Shown here: positions 40,028-48,448 of the stretch, in pieces | Layout: each line of letters opens with the position of its first letter | Numbering within the stretch: the stretch's first letter is position 1 | DNA from: Embleya scabrispora | GTDB taxonomy: Bacteria; Actinomycetota; Actinomycetes; Streptomycetales; Streptomycetaceae | Direction: 5' to 3' | DNA: 64,000 nt | NCBI RefSeq assembly: GCF_002024165.1 | Contig: NZ_MWQN01000001.1 | Span: 6,572,001 to 6,636,000 of the forward strand | Notes under the pieces: model-generated | The model's input: the letters and a program-made list of their open reading frames with translations, nothing else | Database searches by the model: none | Told to the model about the DNA's origin: nothing | Made by a program: the position numbers and the translations under genes

Positions 40028-41590
40028 ATGCACAGCGTCATTCGCCGTCGTCGCCCGCGCCCTCGGTCCCTCGGCACGGGCCTGCTCGCGGCGGCGATCG
40101 TGCTCGCCGCGCTCGCCCCGGTGGCCGCCGCGGCGCCGGCCGGCATCCGCTCCCGACCCGCCGCCCCGACCGCGCCGGGCGGCAGCACGCAGGTGCAGAC
40201 CCCCGTCGCCGGGGCCGGCGACCATCGGGTCACCGTCCCGGCCGGCGCGACCGCGATGACCGCCACCGTGTACGGCCGGGCGGTCGGCGGCACCCAGGGC
40301 ACGTCGGTGGCCGGCTCCGCCGCGGTGAGCGCGGGCGGTCCGCTCCAGGCCGGCGCGACGCTGGTGGTACGGATCGCCGACGACGGCACCACGCTGTTCT
40401 CGGCCTCGACCCCGCTGCCCTGGCTGCACGCCCCCGCCGCGGCCGCCGGTCTGCCCTACGCCGATCCGCTCGTCTTCCCCGGCGCGCAGGCATCCGCCAC
40501 CGGCGGCGTCGGCGACGGCCACGCGCTGCTGTCCTTCACCGTGCCCGCCGCGCAGGTGGGCGACGTGCTGCCGGCCATCGACTTCGGCGCCTCGCCCGTC
40601 GGGCAGAAGGCCACCCGCAACCTGCCGATCACCGCGAGCGGCGACGTGCCGTTCATGATCTCCGCCGCGACCGCGGACGGCCCGTTCGCGATCGACCCCG
40701 GCGGCACCACCTGCGCCTTCGGCCCGGACACCAACGTGCCCGGCGGGTCCTCGTGTTCGTTCGCCGTCGTGTTCACCCCGACCAAGCGCGGGGCCGCCAC
40801 CGGCAAGCTCACGCTGACCGGCAACATCCCGGGCGGCAGCCGCACGGTGACCCTGGCCGGAGTGGGCAGCGGCAAGCCGGGCGCCCCCGGCGGGTTGTCG
40901 GTGACGGCCGGACAGGGCCAAGCCGTGCTCTCCTGGATGCCGCCTGCCGACACCGGTGACAGTCCGCTCACCAACTACCTGATCCACCGCTCGACCAACG
41001 GCGAGGCCGCGGCCGGTCCGCCGCTCGCCACCCTCGGCGCGGACACCCTGACCTACACCGATCAGGGCCTGGACAACGGCACGACCTACTCGTACACGGT
41101 GAGCGCGGTCAACGCGGTCGGCGAATCCGATCCCTCCGCCGCCGTCGACGGGGTGCCCTCGGCCGCGCTGGTGCTGCCGGCCGCCGCGCTGCCGCCCGCG
41201 ACCGTCGGCCGCGCCTACACCGCCAAGCTGGCCGCCCAGGGCGGCACCGCCCCGTACCACTGGATCGCCGACGACCCGCTGCCGCCGGGCCTGACCCTGG
41301 ACCCGGACAGCGGAGGAATCACCGGCACACCGACCGCGGCCGGCGAGACCGGCTTCGGCGTCACCGTCTCCGACAACGCGCCGGCCAAGCACGAGGCCAA
41401 GGCCCGCTTCGGGATCACCGTGACCGCCGCGGTCGAGGCCGCCGGGCCCGCGCGCGCCGCCCTCGCGCCGGGTGACGGCGGCGGTGGCGGCAGCGCGGGG
41501 ACCTCGACCTGGCTGTGGGCGATACTCGGCGGCGTCGGCCTGATCGGCGTGGTGATCGCGATACGCCTGCTCCGGGCCCGCCGCGCCTGA
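40028..41590 (+). CDS. Exported surface protein with Ig-like, fibronectin III and C-terminal TM anchor
   Basis: 520 residues. A signal peptide spans about 1-36 (RRRRPRPRSLGTGLLAAAIVLAALAPVAAAA). A choice-of-anchor-D/ASPM-like beta domain lies about 180-277 (IDFGASPVGQKATRNLPITASG; CSFAVVFTPTKRGAATGKLTL). A fibronectin type III domain is about 281-376 (PGAPGGLSVTAGQGQAVLSWMPP; GTTYSYTVSAVNAVGESDPS). A putative Ig domain is about 379-470 (LPPATVGRAYTAKLAAQGG; LPPGLTLDPDSGGITGTPTAAG). A Gly-rich linker then leads to a TM helix (about 492-513) and a basic end. It is probably displayed outside the membrane for binding; the ligand is unknown. Confidence 0.82.
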   Translation: MHSVIRRRRPRPRSLGTGLLAAAIVLAALAPVAAAAPAGIRSRPAAPTAPGGSTQVQTPVAGAGDHRVTVPAGATAMTATVYGRAVGGTQGTSVAGSAAVSAGGPLQAGATLVVRIADDGTTLFSASTPLPWLHAPAAAAGLPYADPLVFPGAQASATGGVGDGHALLSFTVPAAQVGDVLPAIDFGASPVGQKATRNLPITASGDVPFMISAATADGPFAIDPGGTTCAFGPDTNVPGGSSCSFAVVFTPTKRGAATGKLTLTGNIPGGSRTVTLAGVGSGKPGAPGGLSVTAGQGQAVLSWMPPADTGDSPLTNYLIHRSTNGEAAAGPPLATLGADTLTYTDQGLDNGTTYSYTVSAVNAVGESDPSAAVDGVPSAALVLPAAALPPATVGRAYTAKLAAQGGTAPYHWIADDPLPPGLTLDPDSGGITGTPTAAGETGFGVTVSDNAPAKHEAKARFGITVTAAVEAAGPARAALAPGDGGGGGSAGTSTWLWAILGGVGLIGVVIAIRLLRARRA

Positions 41591-41908
41591 ACGACCGCGC
41601 GCCCGTGCGGACGCGCGTGCGCCCTCCCACCGGGACAGGGCGCCCGTGTGCCCCGCCCGAAGGGCCTCCCCGCCCCGGTGCGGCGACCGAGGGTCGTCCC
41701 GTGCCGGGGCGACCCGGCCGGGCGTCGTGGAGGGTGGCGCGGGTCCCGAATACTGTGTGCTCTGTCCTCCGGGGGAGCACCCCCGACCCCAGCCGCTACC
41801 CCCGTGGGCGGATCGGCCCGCGGGAAGACGGCGCCGGCGACACATACGATCGTCGACGCCTCGTCCACCGTGGGCGCAGACCTGTGTCACGTCACAAGGA
41901 GCATCTCT
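41591..41908. other. Intergenic region before helD
   Basis: 318 bp. A -10-like TACTGT (41751-41756) is about 150 bp before the start, and the C-rich block 41760-41800 can form a small hairpin (CTCCGGGGGAG). I did not recognise a rifamycin-associated element, but its consensus could not be tested by search. Confidence 0.35.
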
Positions 41909-44137
41909 ATGCCCGCGCCGGCAGGCGACCCCCAGGCCAAGGAACACGAGCTCGCCGCGGAGCAGGGCCACGTCGACCGCTCCTACGCGCGCCTGGAGCA
42001 CATGCGCGACGAAGCCCAGGCACTGCTGCGGCAGGGCTACCGGCAGGCGCAGGTCGGCACCCGCGCGGCCCTGGTCGAGCGCGACGTCATGGTCTACCGC
42101 GCCGAACTGTGGGCCCGCTCACTCGACGCCGCCGACGACGGCCTCGTCTTCGGACGGCTCGATCAGCTCGACGGCGAGACCCGGCACATCGGCCGAATCG
42201 GCATCCGCGACGAGGACAGCGAGGTGCTGGTCGTCGACTGGCGCGCCCCCGCCGCCGAGGCCTTCTACCGCGCCACCCCCGACGACCCGCGCGGGGTGGT
42301 CCGCCGCCGCGTCCTGCACTGCCGGGGCCGCTCGGTCGTCGACATCGAGGACGACCTGCTCGACCCGGACGCCGCCGGCGACATGGTGATCATCGGCGAC
42401 GGCGCCTTCCTGGCCGCGCTCTCCCGCACCCGCGACGGCTCGATGCACGACATCGTGGCCACCATCCAGCGCGAGCAGGACGAGGCGATCCGGGCGCCCA
42501 TCGACGGCTCGGTCCTGGTCCGCGGCGGCCCGGGCACCGGCAAGACCGCCGTCGCGCTGCACCGCGTCGCGTACCTGCTCTTCCAGTACCGCCGCCGGTT
42601 CGGCTCGCGCGGCGTGCTCGTGGTCGGCCCCAACCCCCGCTTCACCGCCTACATCGAACGGGTCCTGCCCTCCCTCGGCGAGGGCGGCGCGGTGCTGCGC
42701 TCCCTCGGCGACCTCGTCGACGGGGTCGATGCGGCCTACCACGACGACGCCGCGGCGGCCCGGCTCAAGGGCGCCGCCATGATGAGCGGCCTGCTCCGCC
42801 GCGCGGTGGCCGACGTACCGGCGGGCGCGCCGACCGAGTTCGCCGTCTCGCACCGCGGCACCCGGATCGTGCTCGACCACAAGGCGCTGCGCCGGATCCG
42901 CCGCGAGGTGCTGGCCAAGAACCGAGGCGGCCCGAACACCGCCCGCCTCCAGGTGGCCCGGCAACTGCTCACCGAGCTGTGGGGCCGGCTGCTCTCGCGC
43001 GGCGCCGGCCGCGGCGAGAAGGACGCCTTCCACGAGGACGTGGCCGCGCGCGACGAGTTCGCCGCGTTCCTGCGCGCGTGGTGGCCGCTACAGCGGCCGG
43101 TGGACGTGCTGGCGGGGCTGGCCGACCCCGAGCGGCTGCGCCGCTTCGAGCGCGACCTGACGCCCGAGCAGGTGACGGTGCTGGCCGGCTCCTGGGCGCG
43201 GACCGCGCGCACCGGCGAGGTCTCCTTCCACGACGTGGCGCTGATGGACGAGCTGACCGGCCTGCTCGGACCGCTGCCGCGCAAGCGCACGCCGGCGCAC
43301 GGCAGCCCCGACGAGGACAACCCGTACGTGGTGGACGGCCGGGACATCTTCAGCGGCGAGACGGTCGGCCGGGACGTGCCCGACGAGATCACCGAGGTGA
43401 CCACCTACGCCGACCGCATGTCCGGCGGGCGCGGCGCGCGCCGGGCGCGCGACGAGGACGAGGACGAGCCGGTCGAGTACGCGCACATCGTCGTCGACGA
43501 GGCCCAGGACCTGACCCCGATGCAGTGGCGGATGCTCGGCCGCCGCGGCCGGCACGCGACCTGGACCATCGTCGAGGACCCCGCGCAGAGTGCCTGGGAG
43601 GACCCGAGCGCGTCGGCCGAGGCGATGGCCGGGGCGCTGCGCGAACGCCGCCGGTACGAGTTCGAGCTCACCACCAACTACCGCAATCCGGTCGAGGTGG
43701 CCGACGTCGCGGCCCGCGTGCTGGTGCGCGCGGTGCCCGGGGCCCGACCGTCGCGGGCGGTGCGCAGCGGCGGCGAGCCGCCGACGGTGCACGCCACGGC
43801 GGGGGAGCGGGCCGGCCCGGTGGTGCGCAAGCTGGTGCGCGAACTCCTCGACGCGGTCGAGGGCACGATCGGCGTGGTCACCCCGGTCGGCGCGACCGAG
43901 GACCTGGCGGCCGACCTGGCCGGCCTGGAGGCGCGCGTGCAGCTGATGGACGCGCTCGACGCCAAGGGCCTGGAGTTCGACGTCGCGGTGATCGTCGACC
44001 CGCGCGGGATCGTGGAACAGTCCCCCAACGGCATGCGCACGCTCTACGTCGCGCTGACCCGGGCCACCCGGCTGCTGGCCGTGGTCACGGGGGACCCGGA
44101 CTGGACCGCCGAACTGCTCGGCGTCGAGCCGAGCTGA
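41909..44137 (+). CDS. helD: HelD-type UvrD/Rep-family ATPase (RNA polymerase recycling factor)
   Basis: 742-residue superfamily 1A ATPase. Actinobacterial class II HelD releases RNA polymerase from stalled complexes, and some copies (HelR) protect it from rifamycins. An N-terminal coiled coil (about 8-75, EHELAAEQGHVDRSYARLEHMRDEAQALL) precedes the HelD-specific GRIGIRDEDSEVLVVDWRAPAAEAFY. Walker A GGPGTGKTAVALHR is near 206-219, Walker B/DEAQD near 529 (HIVVDEAQDLTPMQWRML), and motif IV-VI in DAKGLEFDVAVIV and ALTRATRLL. ATG 41909 has AAGGAG seven bases upstream. Confidence 0.92.
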   Translation: MPAPAGDPQAKEHELAAEQGHVDRSYARLEHMRDEAQALLRQGYRQAQVGTRAALVERDVMVYRAELWARSLDAADDGLVFGRLDQLDGETRHIGRIGIRDEDSEVLVVDWRAPAAEAFYRATPDDPRGVVRRRVLHCRGRSVVDIEDDLLDPDAAGDMVIIGDGAFLAALSRTRDGSMHDIVATIQREQDEAIRAPIDGSVLVRGGPGTGKTAVALHRVAYLLFQYRRRFGSRGVLVVGPNPRFTAYIERVLPSLGEGGAVLRSLGDLVDGVDAAYHDDAAAARLKGAAMMSGLLRRAVADVPAGAPTEFAVSHRGTRIVLDHKALRRIRREVLAKNRGGPNTARLQVARQLLTELWGRLLSRGAGRGEKDAFHEDVAARDEFAAFLRAWWPLQRPVDVLAGLADPERLRRFERDLTPEQVTVLAGSWARTARTGEVSFHDVALMDELTGLLGPLPRKRTPAHGSPDEDNPYVVDGRDIFSGETVGRDVPDEITEVTTYADRMSGGRGARRARDEDEDEPVEYAHIVVDEAQDLTPMQWRMLGRRGRHATWTIVEDPAQSAWEDPSASAEAMAGALRERRRYEFELTTNYRNPVEVADVAARVLVRAVPGARPSRAVRSGGEPPTVHATAGERAGPVVRKLVRELLDAVEGTIGVVTPVGATEDLAADLAGLEARVQLMDALDAKGLEFDVAVIVDPRGIVEQSPNGMRTLYVALTRATRLLAVVTGDPDWTAELLGVEPS

Positions 44138-44151
44138 CACTTCCCGGCCGT

Positions 44152-44166
44152 GCCCGGACGCCGGGC
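44152..44166. terminator. Hairpin between convergent helD and hydrolase genes
   Basis: GCCCGG-ACG-CCGGGC starts 15 bp after the helD stop; further GC-rich inverted repeats follow up to 44235. Confidence 0.4.
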
Positions 44167-44242
44167 CCGCGGCCGGTCGTTCGCGAACGCCGGACGGGCC
44201 CGATCGCCTCGGTCCGTCCGGTGTCTCGCGGCCGGACACGTC

Positions 44243-45178
44243 TCAGGCGGCCCGGTCCGCGCACAGTTCGCGCAGCGGGGCGATGACGCTGTCCGGGCGT
44301 TCGGTGCAGACCATGTGGCCGCAGTCCGGGGCGATGTGCAGTGTGGCGTCGGGCAGTTCGGCGGCCAGTGCCCGGCTGTGGGCGAGCGGGGTGAGGCGGT
44401 CGTGGGCGCCCACCACTATGTGCACGGGTATGGTGCCCAGCGCCGCCAGCGCACCCGCCTTGTCGTGCCGTACCAGTGCCGGGAAGAAGCCGCACACGGT
44501 GGTCATGGGCGCCGCGAACAACATCCGCGCGCACTCGCGCACCAGGATCGGATCGGCGTCGGGACCGAACAGGCTCCGGCGCACGATCCGCAGGTGACGC
44601 GGTCGGTCCGGGCCCGGGAGCAGCGTGCGACCCCGGGTGAACACGCGCGGATACCGCTGTCCGAACGCGAAGAACCGGGTCTGCGCGACCGACCTGAGCC
44701 GCACCGACGCGGGGAACCCGCGGCCGGTCGGCACCAGGTCGCCCGCCGACGTGCCGACCAGGACCACCCCGGTGATCCGCGACCCGAACAGCTCCGGCCG
44801 GGCGGCGGCCAGGGCCATGATCGTCATACCGCCCATTGAGTGCCCGCACAGCACCACCGGGCCCTCGGGCGCCACCGTGTCGATCACGTCGGCGAGATCG
44901 TCGCCGAGCAGGTCGATCGTCCACGGCGAGGCCCGTCCGGCGGTGGATCGCCCGTGGCCGCGATGGTCGTAGGTGACCACCCGGACACCCGCCGCCACCA
45001 GCGCCTCGACATGGGGCCGCCACACCTCGCCGTGCAGCGTCCAGCCGTGTGCGAAGACCACCGTGACGCTCGCGTCCGGCGCCCCGGCCACCCGCGCGAC
45101 GAGCGCCGCGCCGTCGCCGGTGTGGATCGTGATGTCGTGCCGAAGGAGAGTCCCGGTGTCCCCGGTGTCCGTCGCCAT
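44243..45178 (-). CDS. Alpha/beta hydrolase
   Basis: 311-residue hydrolase. The oxyanion region is FAHGWTLHG, the nucleophile Ser 114 is in CGHSMGG, the Asp in VVGAHDRLTP and the His in APDCGHMVCTERP. No signal peptide. RBS GGGAGG precedes ATG 45178. It lies 35 bp downstream of an SDR gene on the same strand, so both are probably one operon. The pair resembles lipid or ester catabolism sets of actinomycetes; the substrate is unknown. Confidence 0.88.
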   Translation of the reverse strand: MATDTGDTGTLLRHDITIHTGDGAALVARVAGAPDASVTVVFAHGWTLHGEVWRPHVEALVAAGVRVVTYDHRGHGRSTAGRASPWTIDLLGDDLADVIDTVAPEGPVVLCGHSMGGMTIMALAAARPELFGSRITGVVLVGTSAGDLVPTGRGFPASVRLRSVAQTRFFAFGQRYPRVFTRGRTLLPGPDRPRHLRIVRRSLFGPDADPILVRECARMLFAAPMTTVCGFFPALVRHDKAGALAALGTIPVHIVVGAHDRLTPLAHSRALAAELPDATLHIAPDCGHMVCTERPDSVIAPLRELCADRAA

Positions 45179-45213
45179 GTCCGCCTCCCGCGCGTGCGCC
45201 CCTCCGTTACTTT

Positions 45214-46137
45214 CTACCCACCGGTAACGGGGCCCGAATACCCCTCCGCCGACAAAGCCGGCGCCGATCCCACCCCGTCCGGCGAGAGCGCGGGCCCGGC
45301 CGGGACCAGCGTGCTCGCCTGCCGCCGTCGGGACACCACGCGCACCAGCGGTTCGAAGACCGAGCCGAGCAGCCGCGAGCCGACGTCGATCGCGGTGGCG
45401 TCCGCGCCGACGAACACCCGGGACCGGCCGCGCCGCACCCCGCTCAGGATGATCCGCGCCGCGCGCTGCGCCGAGGTGCGCGAGACCGAGTCGTGCAGGG
45501 CCACCACGCGGCCCTTGTCGTGTCCGGCGGCGGCGCGCGAGTTGCGCACGATGTTCGTCCGGATCCCGCCCGGGTGCACGGTGGTCACCCCGACCCCGGA
45601 GCCGGAGACCCGCTGCTCCTGGCGCACCGACTCGGTGAAGCCGCGCACCGCGTACTTGGCCGCGCAGTAGGCGCTCTGCGAGGGCACGCCGAACAGGCCG
45701 AACACCGAGGAGATGTTGACCAGGTGCCCGTCGGGCGAGCGGCGCAGGTGGGGGAGGAAGGCCTTGGTGCCGTACGCGACGCCCCAGAAGTTCACGCCCA
45801 TCAGCCACTCGAAGTCGTCCCAGGACATCTCCTCGACGCCCGCGGTCAGCGCCACGCCCGCGTTGTTGACCACCAGGTCCACCCCGCCGAAGCGCGCGGC
45901 GGTGGCGTCGGCCCAGGCCAGTACGGCTGCCCGGTCGGCCACGTCGAGGACCTCGGTGTGCACCTCGCGAGCACCGAGCCGGACGGCCCGTGCCGCGGTC
46001 TCGGCCAGTCCCTCCGCGTCCACGTCGGCCAGTGCGAGGCGCGCGTCGTGCGCGGCCAGTTCCGTGGCCAGTGCCCGGCCGATGCCCGATCCCGCGCCGG
46101 TGACGACGCACACCCGTCCGGTGAAGTCCCGTATCAC
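45214..46137 (-). CDS. Short-chain dehydrogenase/reductase
   Basis: 307-residue SDR. TGAGSGIG lies near residues 13-20, the Asp after strand 2 (LALADVD) points to NAD, and NNAGVAL lies near 91-97. The catalytic Ser is in VNISSVFG, and YxxxK in AYCAAKYAV. The C-terminal 90 residues contain the FVGADATAIDVGSRLLGSVFEPLV segment typical of actinobacterial lipid-type SDRs. The start is GTG 46137, with AGGGAG five bases upstream; GTG 46143 is two codons longer. A perfect palindrome lies 19 bp upstream. Confidence 0.88.
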   Translation of the reverse strand: MIRDFTGRVCVVTGAGSGIGRALATELAAHDARLALADVDAEGLAETAARAVRLGAREVHTEVLDVADRAAVLAWADATAARFGGVDLVVNNAGVALTAGVEEMSWDDFEWLMGVNFWGVAYGTKAFLPHLRRSPDGHLVNISSVFGLFGVPSQSAYCAAKYAVRGFTESVRQEQRVSGSGVGVTTVHPGGIRTNIVRNSRAAAGHDKGRVVALHDSVSRTSAQRAARIILSGVRRGRSRVFVGADATAIDVGSRLLGSVFEPLVRVVSRRRQASTLVPAGPALSPDGVGSAPALSAEGYSGPVTGG

Positions 46138-46155
46138 GCGCACTCCCTGGGGTTA

Positions 46156-46170
46156 ATCGGATAATCCGAT
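46156..46170. promoter_or_regulatory. Perfect 15-bp palindrome ATCGGAT-A-ATCCGAT
   Basis: Seven-base arms around a single A, just upstream of the SDR/hydrolase operon. It is AT-richer than its surroundings, with flanking TTA/TAA. Size and position fit a TetR-family operator. Confidence 0.6.
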
Positions 46171-46514
46171 AACTGGCCTGTGCATCCCGTCGAGACACCG
46201 TCCGCGTGGGCCGGCGCCGCCATCCGGAGGCTACTGAGAGCCCTGATCGGCACGGAAGACCGGGTCCGGACCGGCCGATGGGCGGCCGGGGCGGGCGGCC
46301 GGGAAGCGCGTCGTGACCGAGGCGCGGACCCGGGAAGCGTCACCGAGACGCGTGATCGGGGGGTGCGGCCGAGACGCGTGGCCGGAGCACGCCCAGGTGC
46401 ATGATCGCGGCACGCGTGGCGGTCCGCGTGCCGGGGAAGGTCCGCGTGGTAGGCAAAGGACGATCGGGCGCACGCAAGGGGTGTCGCCCGCCGCGCCGGA
46501 TGAGGAGTACGACG
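46171..46514. other. Intergenic region, no gene seen
   Basis: 344 bp between the divergent SDR and UBP genes. CCGAGACGCGTG occurs at 46343-46354 and 46369-46380, 26 bp apart; other ACGCGTG and CCGCGTG words recur up to 46450. No reading frame with a ribosome site apart from the UBP gene. Confidence 0.4.
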
Positions 46515-46838
46515 ATGGCCGGGACGCAGTACCAGGTGGTTCAGGACGGTGCCGGGCGGCCCACGGACGCGCCCTGTTCGCACCTCGACACACTGCCCGA
46601 CAACGTGCGGCCGGGGTCGACCGAGGGCTGCGAGGACTGTCTGCGCGACGGCACCCGGTGGGTGCATCTGCGCGAGTGCCTGACCTGCGGGCACATCGGC
46701 TGTTGCGACAGCTCGCCGAACCGGCACGCGACCGCGCACTGGCACGCGGCCGACCATCCGCTGGTGCGCTCCTTCGAGCCCGGCGAGGAGTGGGCGTGGT
46801 GCTACGCCGACGAACTGGTCGCGGTGCCCGTGGACTGA
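46515..46838 (+). CDS. UBP-type zinc finger domain protein
   Basis: 107-residue protein made almost entirely of a ZnF-UBP domain, which in eukaryotes recognises the free C-terminal Gly-Gly of ubiquitin. Zinc ligands of the pattern are visible: C21, H23, C39, C42, C55, C58, C63 or C64, H71, H75 or H77 and H81, followed by the typical WCY at 96-98. ATG 46515 is preceded by GAGGAG. Such stand-alone copies are known in actinomycetes without ubiquitin; the partner is unknown. It lies 110 bp before a sigma-factor locus. Confidence 0.82.
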   Translation: MAGTQYQVVQDGAGRPTDAPCSHLDTLPDNVRPGSTEGCEDCLRDGTRWVHLRECLTCGHIGCCDSSPNRHATAHWHAADHPLVRSFEPGEEWAWCYADELVAVPVD

Positions 46839-46900
46839 CCCGCCGTCGCCCGGGCGCGGGTGGGCCGCGTCGCGCCCGGGCGATTGTCGGTGCGGCTGCC

Positions 46901-46906
46901 TAGACT
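46901..46906 (+). promoter_or_regulatory. -10 element TAGACT for a leaderless transcript
   Basis: TAGACT is seven bases before GTG 46914, the first codon of a short reading frame coupled to the sigma-factor gene. Confidence 0.5.
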
Positions 46907-46913
46907 CGGCCGC

Positions 46914-46952
46914 GTGGTCGATGAAGCCCCAATCCGCGGGAGATTCCGATGA
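46914..46952 (+). CDS. Leaderless 12-codon leader peptide coupled to sigma factor
   Basis: GTG 46914 opens a 12-residue frame (VVDEAPIRGRFR) whose TGA overlaps the sigma-factor ATG as ATGA. The -10 element directly before it suggests the mRNA starts at the GTG. The leader also contains the sigma gene's ribosome site (GGGAG), so its translation should influence sigma synthesis. Inferred from layout; the peptide may simply be a by-product. Confidence 0.45.
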   Translation: MVDEAPIRGRFR

Positions 46953-47938
46953 GTGACCTGGTCGCGACGGACGGCGCCGACGTGGTCGAGGAGCAGTTCG
47001 AGCCGTTTCGGGTCGAGCTCACCGGCTACTGCTACCGCATGCTGGGCTCGGTCTTCGAGGCGGAGGACGCGGTCCAGGACACCATGGTCCGCGCCTGGAA
47101 GAGCTTCGACCGCTTCGAGGGCCGCTCGTCGGTGCGCTCGTGGTTGTACCGGATCGCCACCAACGTGTGCCTCGACAGCCTCAACGGACGCGAGCGCCGG
47201 GCCCGCCCGATGGACCTGTCCTCGCCGGTGCCCGCCTCCTCCGCGCTGACCCCGGCCCGACCCGAGGCCACCTGGATCGAGCCGATCCCCGACGGCCGGG
47301 TCGTGCCGAGCGTGGCCGACCCGGCCGAGGTGGCGGTCGCGCGCGAGAGCGTACGACTGGCGTTCGTCGCCGCGCTCCAGCACCTGCCCCCGCGCCAGCG
47401 CGCGGTGCTGATCCTGCGCGAGGTGCTGGCCTGGAAGGCGAGCGAGGTGGCCGAACTGCTCGGCAGCTCGGTCGCCTCGGTCAACAGCGCGTTGCAGCGC
47501 GCCCGCGCCGCGCTCGCCGAGGGCGAGATCACCGCGACCGACCCGGTCCGGCCGATGGACGAGGAGCAGCAGTCGCTCCTGGCCCGCTATGTGGACGCCT
47601 TCGAGCGCTACGACCTCGACTCGCTCACCGCCCTGCTGCGCGAGGACGCGACCCTGTCGATGCCGCCGTACGAGCTGTGGCTGCGCGGGCACGCCGACAT
47701 CCGCGAGTGGTTCCTGGGCACCGGCATAGGTTGCCGGGGTTCGCGTTTGGTACCGATCGTGGCCAACGGCACGCCGGGCTTCGGCCAGTACCGTTCCAGC
47801 GGTCCCGGCGGCAGCTTCGAGCCGTGGGCGCTCCAGGTCATCGAGATCTCAGAGGGGCAGATCATCGGCCTCAACGCGTTCCTGGACGTGCCACACCTGT
47901 TCCCGCTGTTCGGCCTCCCGGCGACACTCGACGCCTAG
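46949..47938 (+). CDS. ECF-type sigma factor with C-terminal SnoaL-like domain (sigma-70 subunit 5 type)
   Basis: 329-residue extracytoplasmic-function sigma factor. Region 2 is YCYRMLGSVFEAEDAVQDTMVRAWKSFDRFEGRSSVRSWLYRIATNVCLD (about 28-77) and region 4 is LPPRQRAVLILREVLAWKASEVAELLGSSVASVNSALQRAR (about 148-188). A SnoaL/NTF2-like domain (about 208-322) ends the protein; in this class it acts in place of a separate anti-sigma factor. GGGAG precedes ATG 46949. The 3' end overlaps the convergent STAS gene by 90 bp. Confidence 0.9.
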   Translation: MSDLVATDGADVVEEQFEPFRVELTGYCYRMLGSVFEAEDAVQDTMVRAWKSFDRFEGRSSVRSWLYRIATNVCLDSLNGRERRARPMDLSSPVPASSALTPARPEATWIEPIPDGRVVPSVADPAEVAVARESVRLAFVAALQHLPPRQRAVLILREVLAWKASEVAELLGSSVASVNSALQRARAALAEGEITATDPVRPMDEEQQSLLARYVDAFERYDLDSLTALLREDATLSMPPYELWLRGHADIREWFLGTGIGCRGSRLVPIVANGTPGFGQYRSSGPGGSFEPWALQVIEISEGQIIGLNAFLDVPHLFPLFGLPATLDA

Positions 47939-48271
47939 CCCCGCCGCCCTCGGGCCGGCCCGGACGATCTCGTCCAGGCCGGTCAGGGCGAGCAGGTCGC
48001 GCAACTCGCCCGACGCGCCGCGCAGACGGATGCATCGGCCGAGTCCGCGCGCGGTCAACTGGAGGCGGGCCAGTGCCTCGATCACGGCCAGATCCGGGCG
48101 GACCAGGGCGCTCACGTCGCACGGGAAGGGGTCGGTCCGCTCGCGGTGGAGCAACTCGACCAGGCGCGCACACAGGCCGGGCACATCCGCGCGGGTGAGC
48201 GGGGCGTACACGATCAGGGCGGCGGCGGGCTGCGGGGCGGCTGGTTCGGGTGGCTCGGGTGGTTCGACCAT
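47849..48271 (-). CDS. STAS-domain protein (anti-sigma factor antagonist-like)
   Basis: 140 residues. After a Pro/Glu/Ala-rich start, the STAS fold is visible as LVELLHRERTDPFPCDVSALVRPDLAVIEALARLQLTARGLGRCIRLRGASGELRDLLALTGLDEI (about 38-103). The usual phospho-acceptor Ser of SpoIIAA-type proteins is not evident at its site, which suggests unphosphorylated or modified control. The last 30 codons are antisense to the end of the sigma-factor gene. ATG 48271 has AGGAGG upstream. Confidence 0.75.
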   Translation of the reverse strand: MVEPPEPPEPAAPQPAAALIVYAPLTRADVPGLCARLVELLHRERTDPFPCDVSALVRPDLAVIEALARLQLTARGLGRCIRLRGASGELRDLLALTGLDEIVRAGPRAAGLGVECRREAEQREQVWHVQERVEADDLPL

Positions 48272-48371
48272 CGACGACCTCCTGTGACGACGCTGTACCC
48301 GGTTATGACCGTTGCGCCGGGCAAAACTCATCACGAGCCGTGGGCCCGGGGCCGCGCGGCGAGTGTGAAGG

Positions 48372-48381
48372 TTTGATCAAA
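48372..48381. promoter_or_regulatory. Palindrome TTTGATCAAA and -10-like TAGGCT upstream of DUF574 gene
   Basis: The 10-bp perfect palindrome is AT-rich in a GC-rich setting. TAGGCT follows near 48412, about 30 bp before the TTG start. It may be an operator/promoter pair. Confidence 0.4.
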
Positions 48382-48448
48382 TCCCTTGTGAAGTCGTCGG
48401 TTTGGGTGTCGTAGGCTGACGCCGTACCGACTTCGAGGGGATGACACG

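Noticed and set aside
41591-41908. A rifamycin-associated element before helD
   Set aside because: No convincing long inverted repeat is seen at the expected promoter-proximal place; the gene is called by its protein only.
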